Shown here one piece after another: positions 48,646 through 57,824 of a DNA stretch of 64,000 nucleotides. The notes beneath the pieces are model-generated. The model made no database searches. It worked only from the letters and a program-made list of their open reading frames with translations, and was not told the DNA's origin. The stretch covers positions 186,001-250,000 of the forward strand of contig NZ_JAPNLM010000005.1 in the NCBI RefSeq assembly GCF_026627255.1. Direction: 5' to 3'. The position numbers were made by a program, and so were the translations under genes. This DNA comes from Streptomyces antarcticus. Its GTDB lineage: Bacteria; Actinomycetota; Actinomycetes; Streptomycetales; Streptomycetaceae. The first letter of the stretch is position 1. Every line of letters begins with the position of its first letter.

Positions 48646-49374
48646 ATGAACCGCGCCGCGCTCTTCGACGTCGACGGAACCCTCACGGACACCAACCACC
48701 TCCACGTCACCTCCTGGTGGGAAGCCCTGCGCCAGGCGGGACACCGGGTGCCCATGCACGCCGTCCACCGGGCCATCGGCCTGCCCGGCGCGGACCTCCT
48801 CGACCACCTCCTGGGCGAGGACCGCGACCACTCCGGCGACGACCGCGTCAGCGCCGCCCACGACACCCTGTACGCCACGTACTTCGACCGGCTCACCGCC
48901 TTCGGCTCTGCCGCCGACGTCCTGCGCGAACTGGCCGAGACCGGATGGAAGGTCCTGCTCGTCACCTCGGCCAAGGACCGGGAACTCGAGGCCCTGCGCA
49001 AGGCCCTCGGCGCGGACGACGCCATCACCGACACCGCGACCTCCGACGACGTCGAGCGGGGCAAGCCCGCACCCGACCCGGTCCTGCACGCCCTCGAACT
49101 GGCGGGGGTGCCGACCGGGCGCGCGGTCTTCGTCGGGGACTCCGTCTGGGACATGGAGGCGGCCACCCGGGCCGGAGTGACCGGCGTCGGCCTGCTGTGC
49201 GGCGGCATCCCCCGGGACGACCTGACACGGGCGGGGGCGGCCGCCGTCTACCGCGACCCGGCCGACCTCCTGGCCCGCCTCGGCGACAGCCCCTTCTCCC
49301 GGGTGCCGGCCACCGGAACCGGCCCGGGGCGGGCAGGCCGTCCGGCCGGGGGTGATCATGACGCATCCGGGTAG
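48646..49374 (+). CDS. HAD-superfamily hydrolase
   Basis: This 242-residue HAD phosphatase has the nucleophile motif LFDVDGTLTDTN (~5-16), motif II LVTSAKDRE and motif III/IV KPAPDPVLHAL with VGDSVWDMEAATRAG. An alpha-helical cap sits between motifs I and II, as in beta-phosphoglucomutase or phosphoglycolate phosphatase types. GAGGTGG is well placed for the ATG at 48646; a GTG at 48634 is possible. Substrate unknown. Confidence 0.88.
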   Translation: MNRAALFDVDGTLTDTNHLHVTSWWEALRQAGHRVPMHAVHRAIGLPGADLLDHLLGEDRDHSGDDRVSAAHDTLYATYFDRLTAFGSAADVLRELAETGWKVLLVTSAKDRELEALRKALGADDAITDTATSDDVERGKPAPDPVLHALELAGVPTGRAVFVGDSVWDMEAATRAGVTGVGLLCGGIPRDDLTRAGAAAVYRDPADLLARLGDSPFSRVPATGTGPGRAGRPAGGDHDASG

Positions 49375-49383
49375 CCGCAGAAC

Positions 49384-50478
49384 GTGATCACGGTTGGCGT
49401 CGAAGAAGAGTACGTGCTGGTGGAACCGGGTACCGGGCTGCCCGCGCCCCTTGTGGAGGGCGTGCGCCGCACGGCCGGCCTCGGCCCCCTCGCGGACCGC
49501 GCCGAGGTGCAGGACGAGCTGCTCCAGGCGCAGGTGGAGGTGGCCACTCCCGTCTGCTCGAGCCTGGAGGAGGTGGGGGGCCACCTGCTGCGCCTGCGCC
49601 ACGCCGTGGCCTCGGCCGCCGAAGAGAACGGGTGCCGGATCGCGGCCACGGGCGCCGCGCCGCTGAGGGGGACCGACGCCGTACCCGTGACGCCGACGCC
49701 GCGCTACCTGCGCATGGAGGGGGAGGCCCGGCAGCTCGTCGACGAGCACCTGATCAGCGGCATGCACGTCCACGTGGCGATCCCCGACCCGGAGACGGGC
49801 GTGGCGGTCCTGAACCGGATCCGGGGGTGGCTCCCGACCCTGCTGGCCATGTCCGCGAACTCGCCGGTGTGGGAGGGGCGCGACACCGGCTTCGCGAGCT
49901 GGCGGACCATCGTGTTCGGCCGCTGGCCCGTCAGCGGTCCGCCGCCGTGCTTCGACGGACACGCCGACTACGAGCGGCGGCTGGAGGCCCTGGTGGCATC
50001 CGGTGTGATCGCCGACAGGGGACAGGTGTACTGGCAGGCCCGGCTGTCCGACCGCTACCCCACCGTCGAGGTGCGGTGTCCGGACGTCCAGCTCCGGGCC
50101 GACGACGCGGTCATGCTCGCGGGCATCGTCCGCGCGCTGGTCGCCACGGCGATCACGGAGGAGAAGGCGGGCACCGCGCCGGCCACCTGCCCGCCGGAGC
50201 TGTTGCAGGCCGGGAACTGGCACGCGGCCCGGCACGGACTGAACGGCACCCTGCTCGATCCGCAGGGCCGCCCGCACAGCAGCGGCGACGTGCTGTGTAC
50301 GCTCCTGCGCCACATCACTCCGGCCCTGGAGGACGCCGGCGACCTCCGGCAGGTGAGCGCCCTCGTCCACCGGCTCCTGCGGGAGGGCACGCCCGCCGAC
50401 CGCCAGCGCCGTGCCCTGACCGAGGGGGGACTGGCCGGGCTGGTCGGCCTGATCACGGGTGCGACCGCGACCGATTGA
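49384..50478 (+). CDS. YbdK-family carboxylate-amine ligase
   Basis: This 364-residue protein has the GCS2/YbdK pattern: [16 protein letters not shown] at the N-terminus, [33 protein letters not shown], and [12 protein letters not shown]. Such enzymes are ATP-grasp-like glutamate-cysteine ligases of weak or uncertain specificity. The GTG start is 9 bp after the HAD stop. In actinobacteria these are often stress-related. Specific substrates are not inferable. Confidence 0.9.
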   Translation: MITVGVEEEYVLVEPGTGLPAPLVEGVRRTAGLGPLADRAEVQDELLQAQVEVATPVCSSLEEVGGHLLRLRHAVASAAEENGCRIAATGAAPLRGTDAVPVTPTPRYLRMEGEARQLVDEHLISGMHVHVAIPDPETGVAVLNRIRGWLPTLLAMSANSPVWEGRDTGFASWRTIVFGRWPVSGPPPCFDGHADYERRLEALVASGVIADRGQVYWQARLSDRYPTVEVRCPDVQLRADDAVMLAGIVRALVATAITEEKAGTAPATCPPELLQAGNWHAARHGLNGTLLDPQGRPHSSGDVLCTLLRHITPALEDAGDLRQVSALVHRLLREGTPADRQRRALTEGGLAGLVGLITGATATD

Positions 50479-50688
50479 CCGGTGGCGAATGACCGCTCCC
50501 GAGTCCACCGCGACAAGCACCCCGCGGACCCCCACCACCGCGGTGAGCCGGGTACCTGCCACGGCCCGGACGTCCCCTCCGGCGGACGCCCCGCACGCCG
50601 ATCCCCGCATCCCCGCACGTGAGCATGCGGAGCGGGCCCGAACTCCACGAGTCCGGGCCCGCTCCGCATCCGCGGCGACCGCGCCGGG

Positions 50689-51528
50689 TCAGCGGCGGGG
50701 GCCGTTGCGGCCCTCGCCCTTGCGGGAGTTCTGGTCGTCCTCGAAGCGGATCTTCTCCTTGCGGACGGTGCCCGAGACCTCCTGCTGCTCCGTGACCCTC
50801 TCCGTCTCCAGGCGCACGCGCTCGACGGGCACGGTCTCCTTGCGGGTCACGGCACGCTCGGCGTGCAGGGTGACCTCCTGCTCGGCTTCGCCGATGTCAC
50901 CCCGTACGCGCCCGCCCGCGCGGACGCGTTCGCGTACGACGCGGACCTCCTCGTGGCTGACGGGGACGGTGGTGGTCACGTTCTCGGTGACGACGACCTT
51001 CTTGAGGCGGGCGCGGCCGACCTCCTCGTTCGACGTTCCCACGCGCAGCCGCTCCTCGGAGCGGATCAGCTCGTCCCGGCCACGGCCCTCGCCGCGGTCG
51101 CCTCCGCGGTCGTCCACGTACGTCCCTGTGGCGATGCCGGGGGCGTCGACGGCCGTGCGGTGCCCGCTGCCTCCGCTCTTGCCCTTGGCCTTGCCCTTGC
51201 CGTTCGAGCCGGCCAGGCCGTAGTGCTGGTAGAGCCGGTGCTCCTCGTCCGCGTCCAGGTGCTGGTCGGCGTCGACGCGCGGGGCGTCCTTGACGACGTC
51301 CTTGGCATGCGGGACGTGCAGGGCCTCGCCGTCGCTGCGGGCACCCGCGAGGGGGACGAACGACTCCTTCACGCCGAACCAGCCGGTCTTGACGGTGACC
51401 CACTCCGGCCGGCCGGTCGCGTCGTCGCGGTAGACCTGACCGACGCTCCCGATCTTCTCCCCGTCCGTGTCGTAGGCCGTCAGGTTGATCAGCTGCTCCG
51501 TGCTCAGGAACCCGTTTCCAGCGCTCAT
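50689..51528 (-). CDS. PRC-barrel and DUF2382 stress protein
   Basis: This 279-residue protein starts with a PRC-barrel (~8-95, YDTDGEKIGSVGQVYRDDAT and EWVTVKTGWFG), a Gly/Lys linker (GKGKAKGKSGGSG), then DUF2382 (~145-265) rich in Glu/Arg/Val (VTENVTTTVPVSHEEVRV). This arrangement is common in general-stress proteins of actinobacteria and Deinococcus. The function is not defined. It lies between the YbdK gene and PoxB-like gene, on the opposite strand. Confidence 0.9.
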   Translation of the reverse strand: MSAGNGFLSTEQLINLTAYDTDGEKIGSVGQVYRDDATGRPEWVTVKTGWFGVKESFVPLAGARSDGEALHVPHAKDVVKDAPRVDADQHLDADEEHRLYQHYGLAGSNGKGKAKGKSGGSGHRTAVDAPGIATGTYVDDRGGDRGEGRGRDELIRSEERLRVGTSNEEVGRARLKKVVVTENVTTTVPVSHEEVRVVRERVRAGGRVRGDIGEAEQEVTLHAERAVTRKETVPVERVRLETERVTEQQEVSGTVRKEKIRFEDDQNSRKGEGRNGPRR

Positions 51529-51906
51529 CGGTCAATCCTCCAGTGCGTACGGCACGCGATCCGCGGCGACTTCGGTGTCCCGCGCTCACCCCGTGCCCCT
51601 CTCTAGCCCGCACCCGGCGCCCGGCCGCCGCAACCGGCCGCAGCGGCCGGGACGACGCCGGACGGCCGCCGGGACCGTGGTACCACCGCGTATCGGAGGG
51701 ATGACACAAAGCGACCGAGTGCGCCGAACGGGTGACCCGCGCGGGCCGGGTCCGCGCTCCGCCTCCCGGGCCCACCGCCTCGACCGCTGCCCGCATCACC
51801 GCGCGCCGACGGGGCATCCGACTGCCGGGCGGCCGATCCGGCCCCCCGCGCACCCGCCGCGTCCGGCACCGCACCGAGGGGCCGCACCACACCGAAAGGG
51901 CACTCC
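51529..51906. other. Divergent spacer between PRC/DUF2382 and PoxB-like genes
   Basis: Contains no gene I can support. Near 51540-51610 lies the likely leader of the minus-strand gene, and CCACACCGAAAGGGCACTCC is the probable ribosome-site region for the PoxB-like GTG. I see no clear operator. Confidence 0.4.
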
Positions 51907-53634
51907 GTGGCACGCACCGTCGCTCATGTGATCGTCGACGCACTGAAGGACCTGGGCGTCCAGCACGTCTTCGGAGTCGTCGGAGACGCCTTGAACCCCC
52001 TCACCGACGCGATCCGCACCACGGAGGGCCTGAGCTGGATCGGCTGCCGCCACGAAGAGGCCGCGGCGTTCGCGGCCGGGGCGCAGTCGCAGCTCTCCGG
52101 AACACTCGGGGTGTGCATGGGAACGGTGGGGCCGGGCTCCGTGCACCTCCTGAACGGGCTGTACGACGCGGCCAAGAGCCGCACCCCGGTGCTGGCGATC
52201 TGCGGCCAGGTGCCCCTGTCCGAGATCGGCAGCGACTACTTCCAGGAAGTCGACAACGACCTGCTCTTCCGCGACGTCGCCGTCTACCGTGCCACCGTCA
52301 CCTCCCCGGACCAGATGCCGCGGATGCTGGAGTCCGCCGTACGCGCCGCCGTCAGCCAGGGCGGAGTGGCCGTCCTGACGGTCCCCGGCGACCTCGGCGA
52401 CCTGGAACCGGGCGAGGACCGCCCCGCGCGCTTCGCCCTCGACCGCGCCGTCACCCGCCCCGACGACCCCGCCCTCGCGGAGGCCGCCGAACTCCTCAAC
52501 GCCGCCTCCCGCGTCACCCTGCTCGTCGGCCGCGGAGCACGCGACGCCCGGACCGAGGTCCTGCGGGCCGCGGAACTCCTCTCCGCCCCCATGGTGCTCA
52601 CGCTGAAGGCGAAGGAGGGCTTCGAGGACGACAACGCCTTCCAGGTCGGTCAGACCGGCCTGATCGGCAACCCCGCCGCAGGCCACGCCCTCGACCACGG
52701 CGACGCCCTCCTCATGCTGGGCACCGACTTCCCCTACCGGGACTGGTACCCGAAGGACTGCAAGGTGGTCCAGATCGACACCCGCGAGGAGCACCTGGGG
52801 CGCCGGGTCCCCGTGGACGTGGGCCTGGCCGGTGACGTCGGTGCCACGCTGAGGGCGCTGCTCCCGCTGCTCAAGACGGTCCCGGACCGCGCGCACCTGG
52901 ACGACGCCCGGGAGCGGTTCGCGCACTGGCAGGAAGGCCAGAGCCGCCTGGCCGACACCGGTCACGACCACCGCTGGACCGGAAGGCTGCGGGCCGCGCT
53001 GGACAACCGCGACCACGACATCCGCCCCGAGGCGCTCGCCTCGGCCGTCGACGCGTACGCGGACGACGACGCCGTCTTCACCTCCGACACCGGCATGGCC
53101 ACCGTGTGGCTCTCCCGTTTCGTCACCATGCGCGGCACCCGGCGCCTGATCGGCTCGTACAACCTCGGCTCGATGGCCAACGCCATGCCGCAGGCCCTCG
53201 GCGCCCAGCTCTGGGCGCCCGGTCGGCAGGTCGTCGCCTTCTGCGGCGACGGCGGGCTCAGCATGCTGCTCGGCGACCTCATGACGATCAAGACGTACCG
53301 GCTGCCGGTCAAGCTCGTCGTCTTCGACAACCGCCGGCTCGGCATGGTCAAGCTCGAACAGGAGCAGGCCGGTCTGCCCGAGTTCGGTACGGAACTCGAC
53401 AACCCCGACTTCGCCGCGGTGGCCACCGCGCTCGGGATCACCGGGATCCGCGTCACCGATCCGGCCGAACTGCACGACAGCGTCCGCCGGGCGTTCCAGA
53501 CCCCGGGACCGGTCCTGCTGGACGTCCTGACCAACCCCGAGGAAGTGGCCGTACCGGGCAAGCCGACGGTGGCACAGGGGTGGGGCTACGCCATCGCCAA
53601 GGTGAAGGAGGTCCTCCCGGGCCGCGAAGGCTGA
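51907..53634 (+). CDS. Thiamine-pyrophosphate enzyme, pyruvate oxidase/quinone dehydrogenase (PoxB) type
   Basis: This 575-residue enzyme has the three-domain ThDP fold. The catalytic Glu lies in CRHEEAAAFAAGAQ (~50) and the ThDP motif is FCGDGGLSMLLGDL with VVFDN (~448-478). LGVCMGTVGPGSVHLLNGLY and QVPLSEIGSDYFQE are typical of pyruvate:quinone oxidoreductases, which form acetate from pyruvate. The GTG start has AAAGGG upstream. A membrane-binding C-terminus like that of E. coli PoxB is not obvious. It sits between stress PRC proteins, hinting at a general-stress role. Confidence 0.9.
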   Translation: MARTVAHVIVDALKDLGVQHVFGVVGDALNPLTDAIRTTEGLSWIGCRHEEAAAFAAGAQSQLSGTLGVCMGTVGPGSVHLLNGLYDAAKSRTPVLAICGQVPLSEIGSDYFQEVDNDLLFRDVAVYRATVTSPDQMPRMLESAVRAAVSQGGVAVLTVPGDLGDLEPGEDRPARFALDRAVTRPDDPALAEAAELLNAASRVTLLVGRGARDARTEVLRAAELLSAPMVLTLKAKEGFEDDNAFQVGQTGLIGNPAAGHALDHGDALLMLGTDFPYRDWYPKDCKVVQIDTREEHLGRRVPVDVGLAGDVGATLRALLPLLKTVPDRAHLDDARERFAHWQEGQSRLADTGHDHRWTGRLRAALDNRDHDIRPEALASAVDAYADDDAVFTSDTGMATVWLSRFVTMRGTRRLIGSYNLGSMANAMPQALGAQLWAPGRQVVAFCGDGGLSMLLGDLMTIKTYRLPVKLVVFDNRRLGMVKLEQEQAGLPEFGTELDNPDFAAVATALGITGIRVTDPAELHDSVRRAFQTPGPVLLDVLTNPEEVAVPGKPTVAQGWGYAIAKVKEVLPGREG

Positions 53635-53798
53635 CCCGGCCCGCGAAGGCTGACCCGTCCCGCGGCCGCCGGCGGCACGGGGCCGTCCGGGTGGCAGTGC
53701 CCGCAGGTGCCGTACCGCAGGCCGCGGCCGCGCGCGGGGCGGGAAGGAAACACCGTGTCCGTCCCCCGGTGTGGGGGACATTCCTGAAACGAGGATCC

Positions 53799-54146
53799 AT
53801 GTCTGAACTCTGGAGCTACGGCCCCGACTCCCGCTACACGGCCGGAGCCAGCCTGATCGGATTCAAGGTCGAGGCGGCCGACGGGCACATCGGCAGGGTC
53901 GGCGAGCACACCCAGGACGTCGGTTCCTCGTACATCGTCGTCGACACGGGTCCGTGGATCTTCGGCAAGGAGGTCCTGCTGCCCGCGGGCACGGTCGGCC
54001 GCGTGGACATGGAGGAACGGACCGTCCACGTGAGCCGTACCAAGGAGCAGATCAAGAACGCCCCCGAGTACGACAAGGACAAGCACCGCGGCGACGCCGA
54101 CTACCGGGACCGGGTCGGCGACTACTACGGCCGCGACCAGGGCTGA
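53799..54146 (+). CDS. PRC-barrel/DUF2171-like protein
   Basis: This 115-residue protein has the PRC-barrel pattern GASLIGFKVEAADGHIGRVG and SSYIVVDTGPWIFGKEVLLP, with a charged helical tail (KNAPEYDKDKHRGDADYRDR). ACGAGGA precedes the ATG. It is related to the N-terminal domain of the gene at 50689 and is probably stress-related. A perfect hairpin follows 12 bp after the stop. Confidence 0.88.
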   Translation: MSELWSYGPDSRYTAGASLIGFKVEAADGHIGRVGEHTQDVGSSYIVVDTGPWIFGKEVLLPAGTVGRVDMEERTVHVSRTKEQIKNAPEYDKDKHRGDADYRDRVGDYYGRDQG

Positions 54147-54158
54147 CCTCCGCGCGAG

Positions 54159-54199
54159 AAGGCCCCGGCTCCCGTACGAGGTACGGGAGCCGGGGCCTT
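54159..54199. terminator. 19-bp hairpin terminator
   Basis: A perfect inverted repeat (54159-54177 with 54181-54199), GAG loop, with AA at the start and TT at the end of the stem, between the PRC-barrel and DoxX-type genes (convergent). Confidence 0.88.
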
Positions 54200-54292
54200 G
54201 CGGCGTACGGCGGTCGGCTCGCGGGGGAGGCGCCGCCGGGATCGAGGGCCGCCGTGGCGGGCGCTGTCGGTCGGCGCTCTCGGCGGGCGCTC

Positions 54293-54832
54293 TCAGTGGG
54301 CGCCGGTGAGAGGGCGCGCCACGGCCCTGGCACGGGCGACCGTACCCGCGGCGGCCGCTTCCACGGGGCGGCGGACGGCGCGCACCGGATGCCTGTGGTC
54401 GAGGGCGTGGCGGGAGCGGTAGGCGAGCGAGGGCTTTCCGTGGGTGTCCGCGGCGGCGATGAGCAGTCCCCCCAGCACGGAGAGGTCCGCCAGGAAGTGG
54501 ACGCGCAGGCGGGCGCGCTCCTCCCGGTCCTCCGCCTCCCAGAAGGCGTGGCTGGAGAGGGAGGTGGGCACCAGGGTGGCGGCCAGCGCGAGCGAGGCGA
54601 GGCGCGGGGCGCGCCCCGTCGCGAGCAGCAGGCCCGCACCGACCTGGACGGCGCCGCTCAGGCGCGCCAGCTTCAGCGGGTCCCCGGCCAGTGCGGGGAT
54701 GCGGTCACCGACCGCCCGGACGACGGGTTGCGCGAGCTCCGCCACCGCTTCGGGGCGGCGCAGGGTGCGCAGTCCGCCGGTGACGAAGGGGGCGGCCAGC
54801 AGAGGGCGGGCGAGCATTCGAAGGACAGCCAT
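54293..54832 (-). CDS. DoxX-family membrane protein
   Basis: This 179-residue DoxX-like protein has four hydrophobic segments, opening LRMLARPLLAAPFVTGGL and including LSGAVQVGAGLLLATGRAPR and VHFLADLSVLGGLLIAAAD. The ATG at 54832 starts the family domain directly. DoxX proteins support redox or quinone functions and oxidative stress tolerance. The function here is unassigned. Confidence 0.87.
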   Translation of the reverse strand: MAVLRMLARPLLAAPFVTGGLRTLRRPEAVAELAQPVVRAVGDRIPALAGDPLKLARLSGAVQVGAGLLLATGRAPRLASLALAATLVPTSLSSHAFWEAEDREERARLRVHFLADLSVLGGLLIAAADTHGKPSLAYRSRHALDHRHPVRAVRRPVEAAAAGTVARARAVARPLTGAH

Positions 54833-54965
54833 GTCCCGCTGTTGCCCGGCTGCGGTCCGTCCATCCGTGCATCCGTCCATCCGTCGATCGGTCCGTCCGT
54901 CGGCCCGGCGGTCCGGCGGCCTTTGTCCGTCCGCCCTTGTCGGTCCGGGCCCGGGCCGCCCGGCA

Positions 54966-56285
54966 TCAGCGCAGGGGCTTGTCCAGTACGGCCTTGCGGT
55001 GGCTGAAGGCGTCGAGCGAGTAGCGGCCGTGGTAGCTGCCCATGCCGCTCTCGCCCACCCCGCCGAAGGGGAGGTCGGAGACGGTGAGGTGCGCCACGGG
55101 CAGGCCGAAGGCCAGACCGCCCGAGGAGGTCTCCCGGGTCAGGCGGTCGCGCGTGGTGGCGGATTCGGTGAAGGCGTAGAGGGCCAGGGGCTTGTCGCGG
55201 TCGCGGATGAAGGCGATGGCCTCGTCGAGTCCGGCGACCTCGACCACGGGCAGGATGGGGCCGAAGATCTCCTCGCGCATGACGGGGGAGTCGGGTGCCA
55301 CCCCGGCCAGGACGGTCGGGGCGATGTAGCGCTCGCTCCGGTCGTGGGCGCCGCCGGTGACGGTGCGGCCGGAGCCGAGCAGGCCCGTCAGCCGGTCGAA
55401 GTGCCGCTCGTTGACGATCCGGCCGTAGGCCGGGGAGGTCGAGGGGTCGTCACCGTACAGCCCGTGCAGGACGCCGGTGAGCTCCTTCTCCAGTTCCCGG
55501 GCGGTCTCGGGGTCGGTCAGCACGTAGTCGGGGGCGACGCAGGTCTGGCCGGCGTTCATGAACTTGGTGGACGCCAACCGGGCGGCCACGACGCCCAGGT
55601 CGGTGCCCCGGTCGACGAACGCGGGCGACTTTCCACCGAGTTCGAGCGTGACCGGCGTGAGGTTCTCGGCGGCGGCCCGCATGACGATCCGGCCGACCTG
55701 GCCGTTGCCCGTGTAGAAGATGTGGTCGAACCGCTGCGCGAGCAGGTCGGTGGTCTCCGCCACGGCGCCCTCCACCACCGCCACCGCGTCGCGGTCCAGG
55801 TAGCGCGGCAGGAGGTCGGCGACGGTCCGCGAGGTGGCGGGTGCCAGCTCGCTCGGCTTGGCCACGACGCAGTTGCCGGCGGCGAGCGCCCCGACGACCG
55901 GGGCGAGCAGCAGCTGGACGGGGTAGTTCCAGGGGGCGATGACGAGGACCACGCCGAGCGGGTCCAGCACGGTGTGGGCGACCGCGGGGCTCAGCCGATC
56001 CGGTACGGGGGCCGGCTGCGGGCGAAGCCACTCGGCCAGGTGCTGCAGGGTGTGGTCGATCTCCCGCACGGTGAAGTCGATCTCGGTGCGGTACGCCTCC
56101 TCGCGGCTCTTCCCGAGGTCGGCGCGGAGGGCGGCGGCCAGCTCGTCGCCCCGTTCGGTCAGCAGCGTCCGCAGGGCCTCGAGCTGTGTCGTACGCCAGG
56201 TCAGGGGCTTCGTACGGTCGGTGGTGAAAGTGGCGCGCAGTCGTGCGACGACATCTGCGGGCTTCTCCGACGGGTGGTCCGACAT
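54966..56285 (-). CDS. Aldehyde dehydrogenase family protein
   Basis: This 439-residue NAD(P)-dependent aldehyde dehydrogenase has VIAPWNYPVQLLLAPV, the catalytic Glu in TLELGGKSPAFV (~213) and the nucleophilic Cys in NAGQTCVAPDY (~249). The length and the KAVLDKPLR end resemble class-3 ALDHs that oxidise medium- or long-chain aldehydes. GGAG is well placed for the ATG at 56285. Its upstream DNA (56360-56405) is unusually AT-rich and contains CATTAA/TTAATG arms, which could be a regulator site. Confidence 0.92.
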   Translation of the reverse strand: MSDHPSEKPADVVARLRATFTTDRTKPLTWRTTQLEALRTLLTERGDELAAALRADLGKSREEAYRTEIDFTVREIDHTLQHLAEWLRPQPAPVPDRLSPAVAHTVLDPLGVVLVIAPWNYPVQLLLAPVVGALAAGNCVVAKPSELAPATSRTVADLLPRYLDRDAVAVVEGAVAETTDLLAQRFDHIFYTGNGQVGRIVMRAAAENLTPVTLELGGKSPAFVDRGTDLGVVAARLASTKFMNAGQTCVAPDYVLTDPETARELEKELTGVLHGLYGDDPSTSPAYGRIVNERHFDRLTGLLGSGRTVTGGAHDRSERYIAPTVLAGVAPDSPVMREEIFGPILPVVEVAGLDEAIAFIRDRDKPLALYAFTESATTRDRLTRETSSGGLAFGLPVAHLTVSDLPFGGVGESGMGSYHGRYSLDAFSHRKAVLDKPLR

Positions 56286-56375
56286 GTGTGTCTCCAGGAG
56301 GGTCACGCAGCGCCGGGAGGGGTGCCGGCGCTCGTTCTGCGGAGCGGAAGATACGTCCGCGCCGATCGATGTGTA

Positions 56376-56402
56376 TGGCAATTAATGTATGTAGCACTTA
56401 AT
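56376..56402. promoter_or_regulatory. AT-rich inverted repeat upstream of the aldehyde dehydrogenase
   Basis: The run CAATTAATGTATGTAGCACT continues to TAATG. ATTAA and TTAAT arms flank a 12-bp centre. It is 90-115 bp upstream of the ATG on the minus strand and is probably the promoter/operator region. No dedicated regulator is adjacent. Confidence 0.4.
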
Positions 56403-56485
56403 GGGGCGTGGGTATTCCCGGCGGGCAGCCGTGGTCGCGGCGGTGCGCCGGGCGTGCCCGCGCCCACCGGTCGCATGACGTGCCT

Positions 56486-56542
56486 TCGGGCCGGGCCGGG
56501 CCGGGCCGGGCCGGGCCGGGTCGGGGCAGGTCGGGCCGGGTC
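56486..56542. repeat. GGGCC simple-sequence tract
   Basis: About seven 5-bp CGGGC/GGGCC units followed by degraded copies, immediately downstream of the STAS gene stop. It may form G-rich structures; no coding function. Confidence 0.8.
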
Positions 56543-56903
56543 AGGTCTGGGACGTCGCGGTGGCGAGGTCGGGGTGGACGGTGACGACCCGGTCCGCGCC
56601 GGTGAGTGCCAGCAGGCGGGCGAGCTGGGGCGAGGGCCGGGCCACCCGGAGGTCCGCGAGTTGACGCACCCGCAGCAGCACACTCAGACAGGTGGAGTCC
56701 GCGAAGGTCACGCCGGCCGCGTCCAGGATCACGATGTGGTGGGACGCCGCCGCCTGGCTGAGAGCCGCTTCCAGGGGCGGGAGCGTATCGAGGTCCAGCT
56801 CACCGCGCGCCTCGACCACCCAGGCCGCTCCCGACGCGTGCTGGTAGCCCAGCGGGCCGGCCTCGGCGCCGGCTCCGATACCGACTCCCGTCGTGTTTTT
56901 CAT
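56541..56903 (-). CDS. STAS-domain anti-sigma factor antagonist
   Basis: This 120-residue STAS protein has VVEARGELDLDTLPPLEAAL, VILDAAGVTFADSTCLSVLL with the phosphorylatable Ser (~69), and a helical end. Anti-anti-sigma proteins bind anti-sigma kinases when unphosphorylated. GGGAG precedes the ATG at 56903. No cognate kinase or sigma factor is in the window. Confidence 0.88.
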   Translation of the reverse strand: MKNTTGVGIGAGAEAGPLGYQHASGAAWVVEARGELDLDTLPPLEAALSQAAASHHIVILDAAGVTFADSTCLSVLLRVRQLADLRVARPSPQLARLLALTGADRVVTVHPDLATATSQT

Positions 56904-57070
56904 GTCATCTCCCATGCCGCCGAGCATGCCCGATGGCCATGGGCGGGGCCAGACCCCGGAGGTCCTTACCGTCCCGGGCGGGGCTGGTGGCCTCCGGTGG
57001 CGGGCAGGGGCGGGGGGTGGCCGGGGGGCGGGCGGATCCGTGTCCGCCGCCCGCACAGGGCGCCCCGCGG

Positions 57071-57364
57071 CTACGCCGCGGCGGCATCGGGGCGGGCGGC
57101 CAGTTGACGTTCCCGCTCCGTCAGCCCGCCCCATACGCCGTACGGTTCCACCACGCGCAACGCGTGCTCCAGGCACCGGGCCCGCACGGGACACGCGGAG
57201 CACACGGCCTTGGCCGCCTCCTCGCGCGCCGCCCGGTCGGGCCGCGGCTCGCCCTCCGTGTGGAAGAACGCGTCGGCACCCACGCCGCGGCACGCGGCCT
57301 CCGCCTGCCAGATCCAGTGGTGCTCCGCCCGCCCGGGCAGGTGCGACACCCTCGCCATCCCCAT
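57071..57364 (-). CDS. WhiB-family iron-sulfur transcription factor
   Basis: This 97-residue WhiB-like protein has four cluster-ligand cysteines (C25, C55, C58, C64; CSACPVRARC) and the DNA-binding turn GVWGGLTERERQ. It binds a redox-sensitive [4Fe-4S] cluster and acts with sigma factors. GGAGAGCA precedes the ATG. It follows an FAD-oxidoreductase fragment by 18 bp, so its promoter probably lies within that remnant. Confidence 0.95.
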   Translation of the reverse strand: MGMARVSHLPGRAEHHWIWQAEAACRGVGADAFFHTEGEPRPDRAAREEAAKAVCSACPVRARCLEHALRVVEPYGVWGGLTERERQLAARPDAAAA

Positions 57365-57382
57365 TGCTCTCCTACAGCCAGG

Positions 57383-57760
57383 TCATCGAACGCATGCTTC
57401 AGGGGGACGTCTGGCCCCAAAGACGTGTTCGAAACGTGGTCCGGGTCCGGCGGACGCGATTCGAGGGCCACGGATGCCGGCCGGGGCGCTCTGCACGTCG
57501 CGGTACGCCTTCCCCATGGCGTGGGCGGCCCGGTCGCCGGGGTCGGCCGTGACCAGGTGGGCGAGGCTCCGCGGGGGTTCGACGGAGGGGTCACCGATGC
57601 CCAGGTCGCCGACGCGGGGCACGGGGAGCGGGCGGGCCAGGGTGCCGGGGAGCAGCGCGCCCAGCGCGGCGCACTCGGCGTCGCCGGGATGCGCGTCCGC
57701 CCAGCCCCAGCCCCACCACGAGCGGGTGCGGGACGTCGGCTGCGTCGGGTTGCCGGCCAT
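57383..57760 (-). pseudogene. 5' fragment of an FAD-binding oxidoreductase (alkyl-DHAP-synthase-like)
   Basis: The first ~90 residues (SWWGWGWADAHPGDAECAAL, LPGTLARPLPVPRVGDL, HLVTADPGDRAAHAMGKAYR) match the N-terminus of actinobacterial FAD-binding oxidases of ~530 residues, then the homology stops at AYRDV near 57500. The remaining ~35 codons are unrelated low-complexity sequence. The FAD domain is entirely absent. It is divergent from a TetR gene with a shared operator, the usual arrangement for this oxidase. So the regulator and the start survived while the body of the enzyme was deleted. Confidence 0.78.
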
Positions 57761-57783
57761 GGGTGCGCTCCAGGGGTCGCGTG

Positions 57784-57803
57784 AATTTACCTAGCGGTAA
57801 ATT
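57784..57803. promoter_or_regulatory. TetR operator between the TetR gene and the oxidoreductase fragment
   Basis: AATTTACCTAGCGGTAAATT is a perfect inverted repeat with 8-bp arms and a 4-bp centre, AT-rich against its surroundings. TTACCTACTGATAAT follows and could be a second half-site. It lies 22 bp before the TetR ATG and 24 bp before the start of the oxidoreductase remnant. Confidence 0.82.
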
Positions 57804-57824
57804 ACCTACTGATAATATCCGCTC

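Noticed and set aside
57071..57364. Treating the WhiB gene as a remnant because it adjoins a gene fragment
   Set aside because: All four cysteines, the GVWGG turn and a good ribosome site are present, so it is intact.
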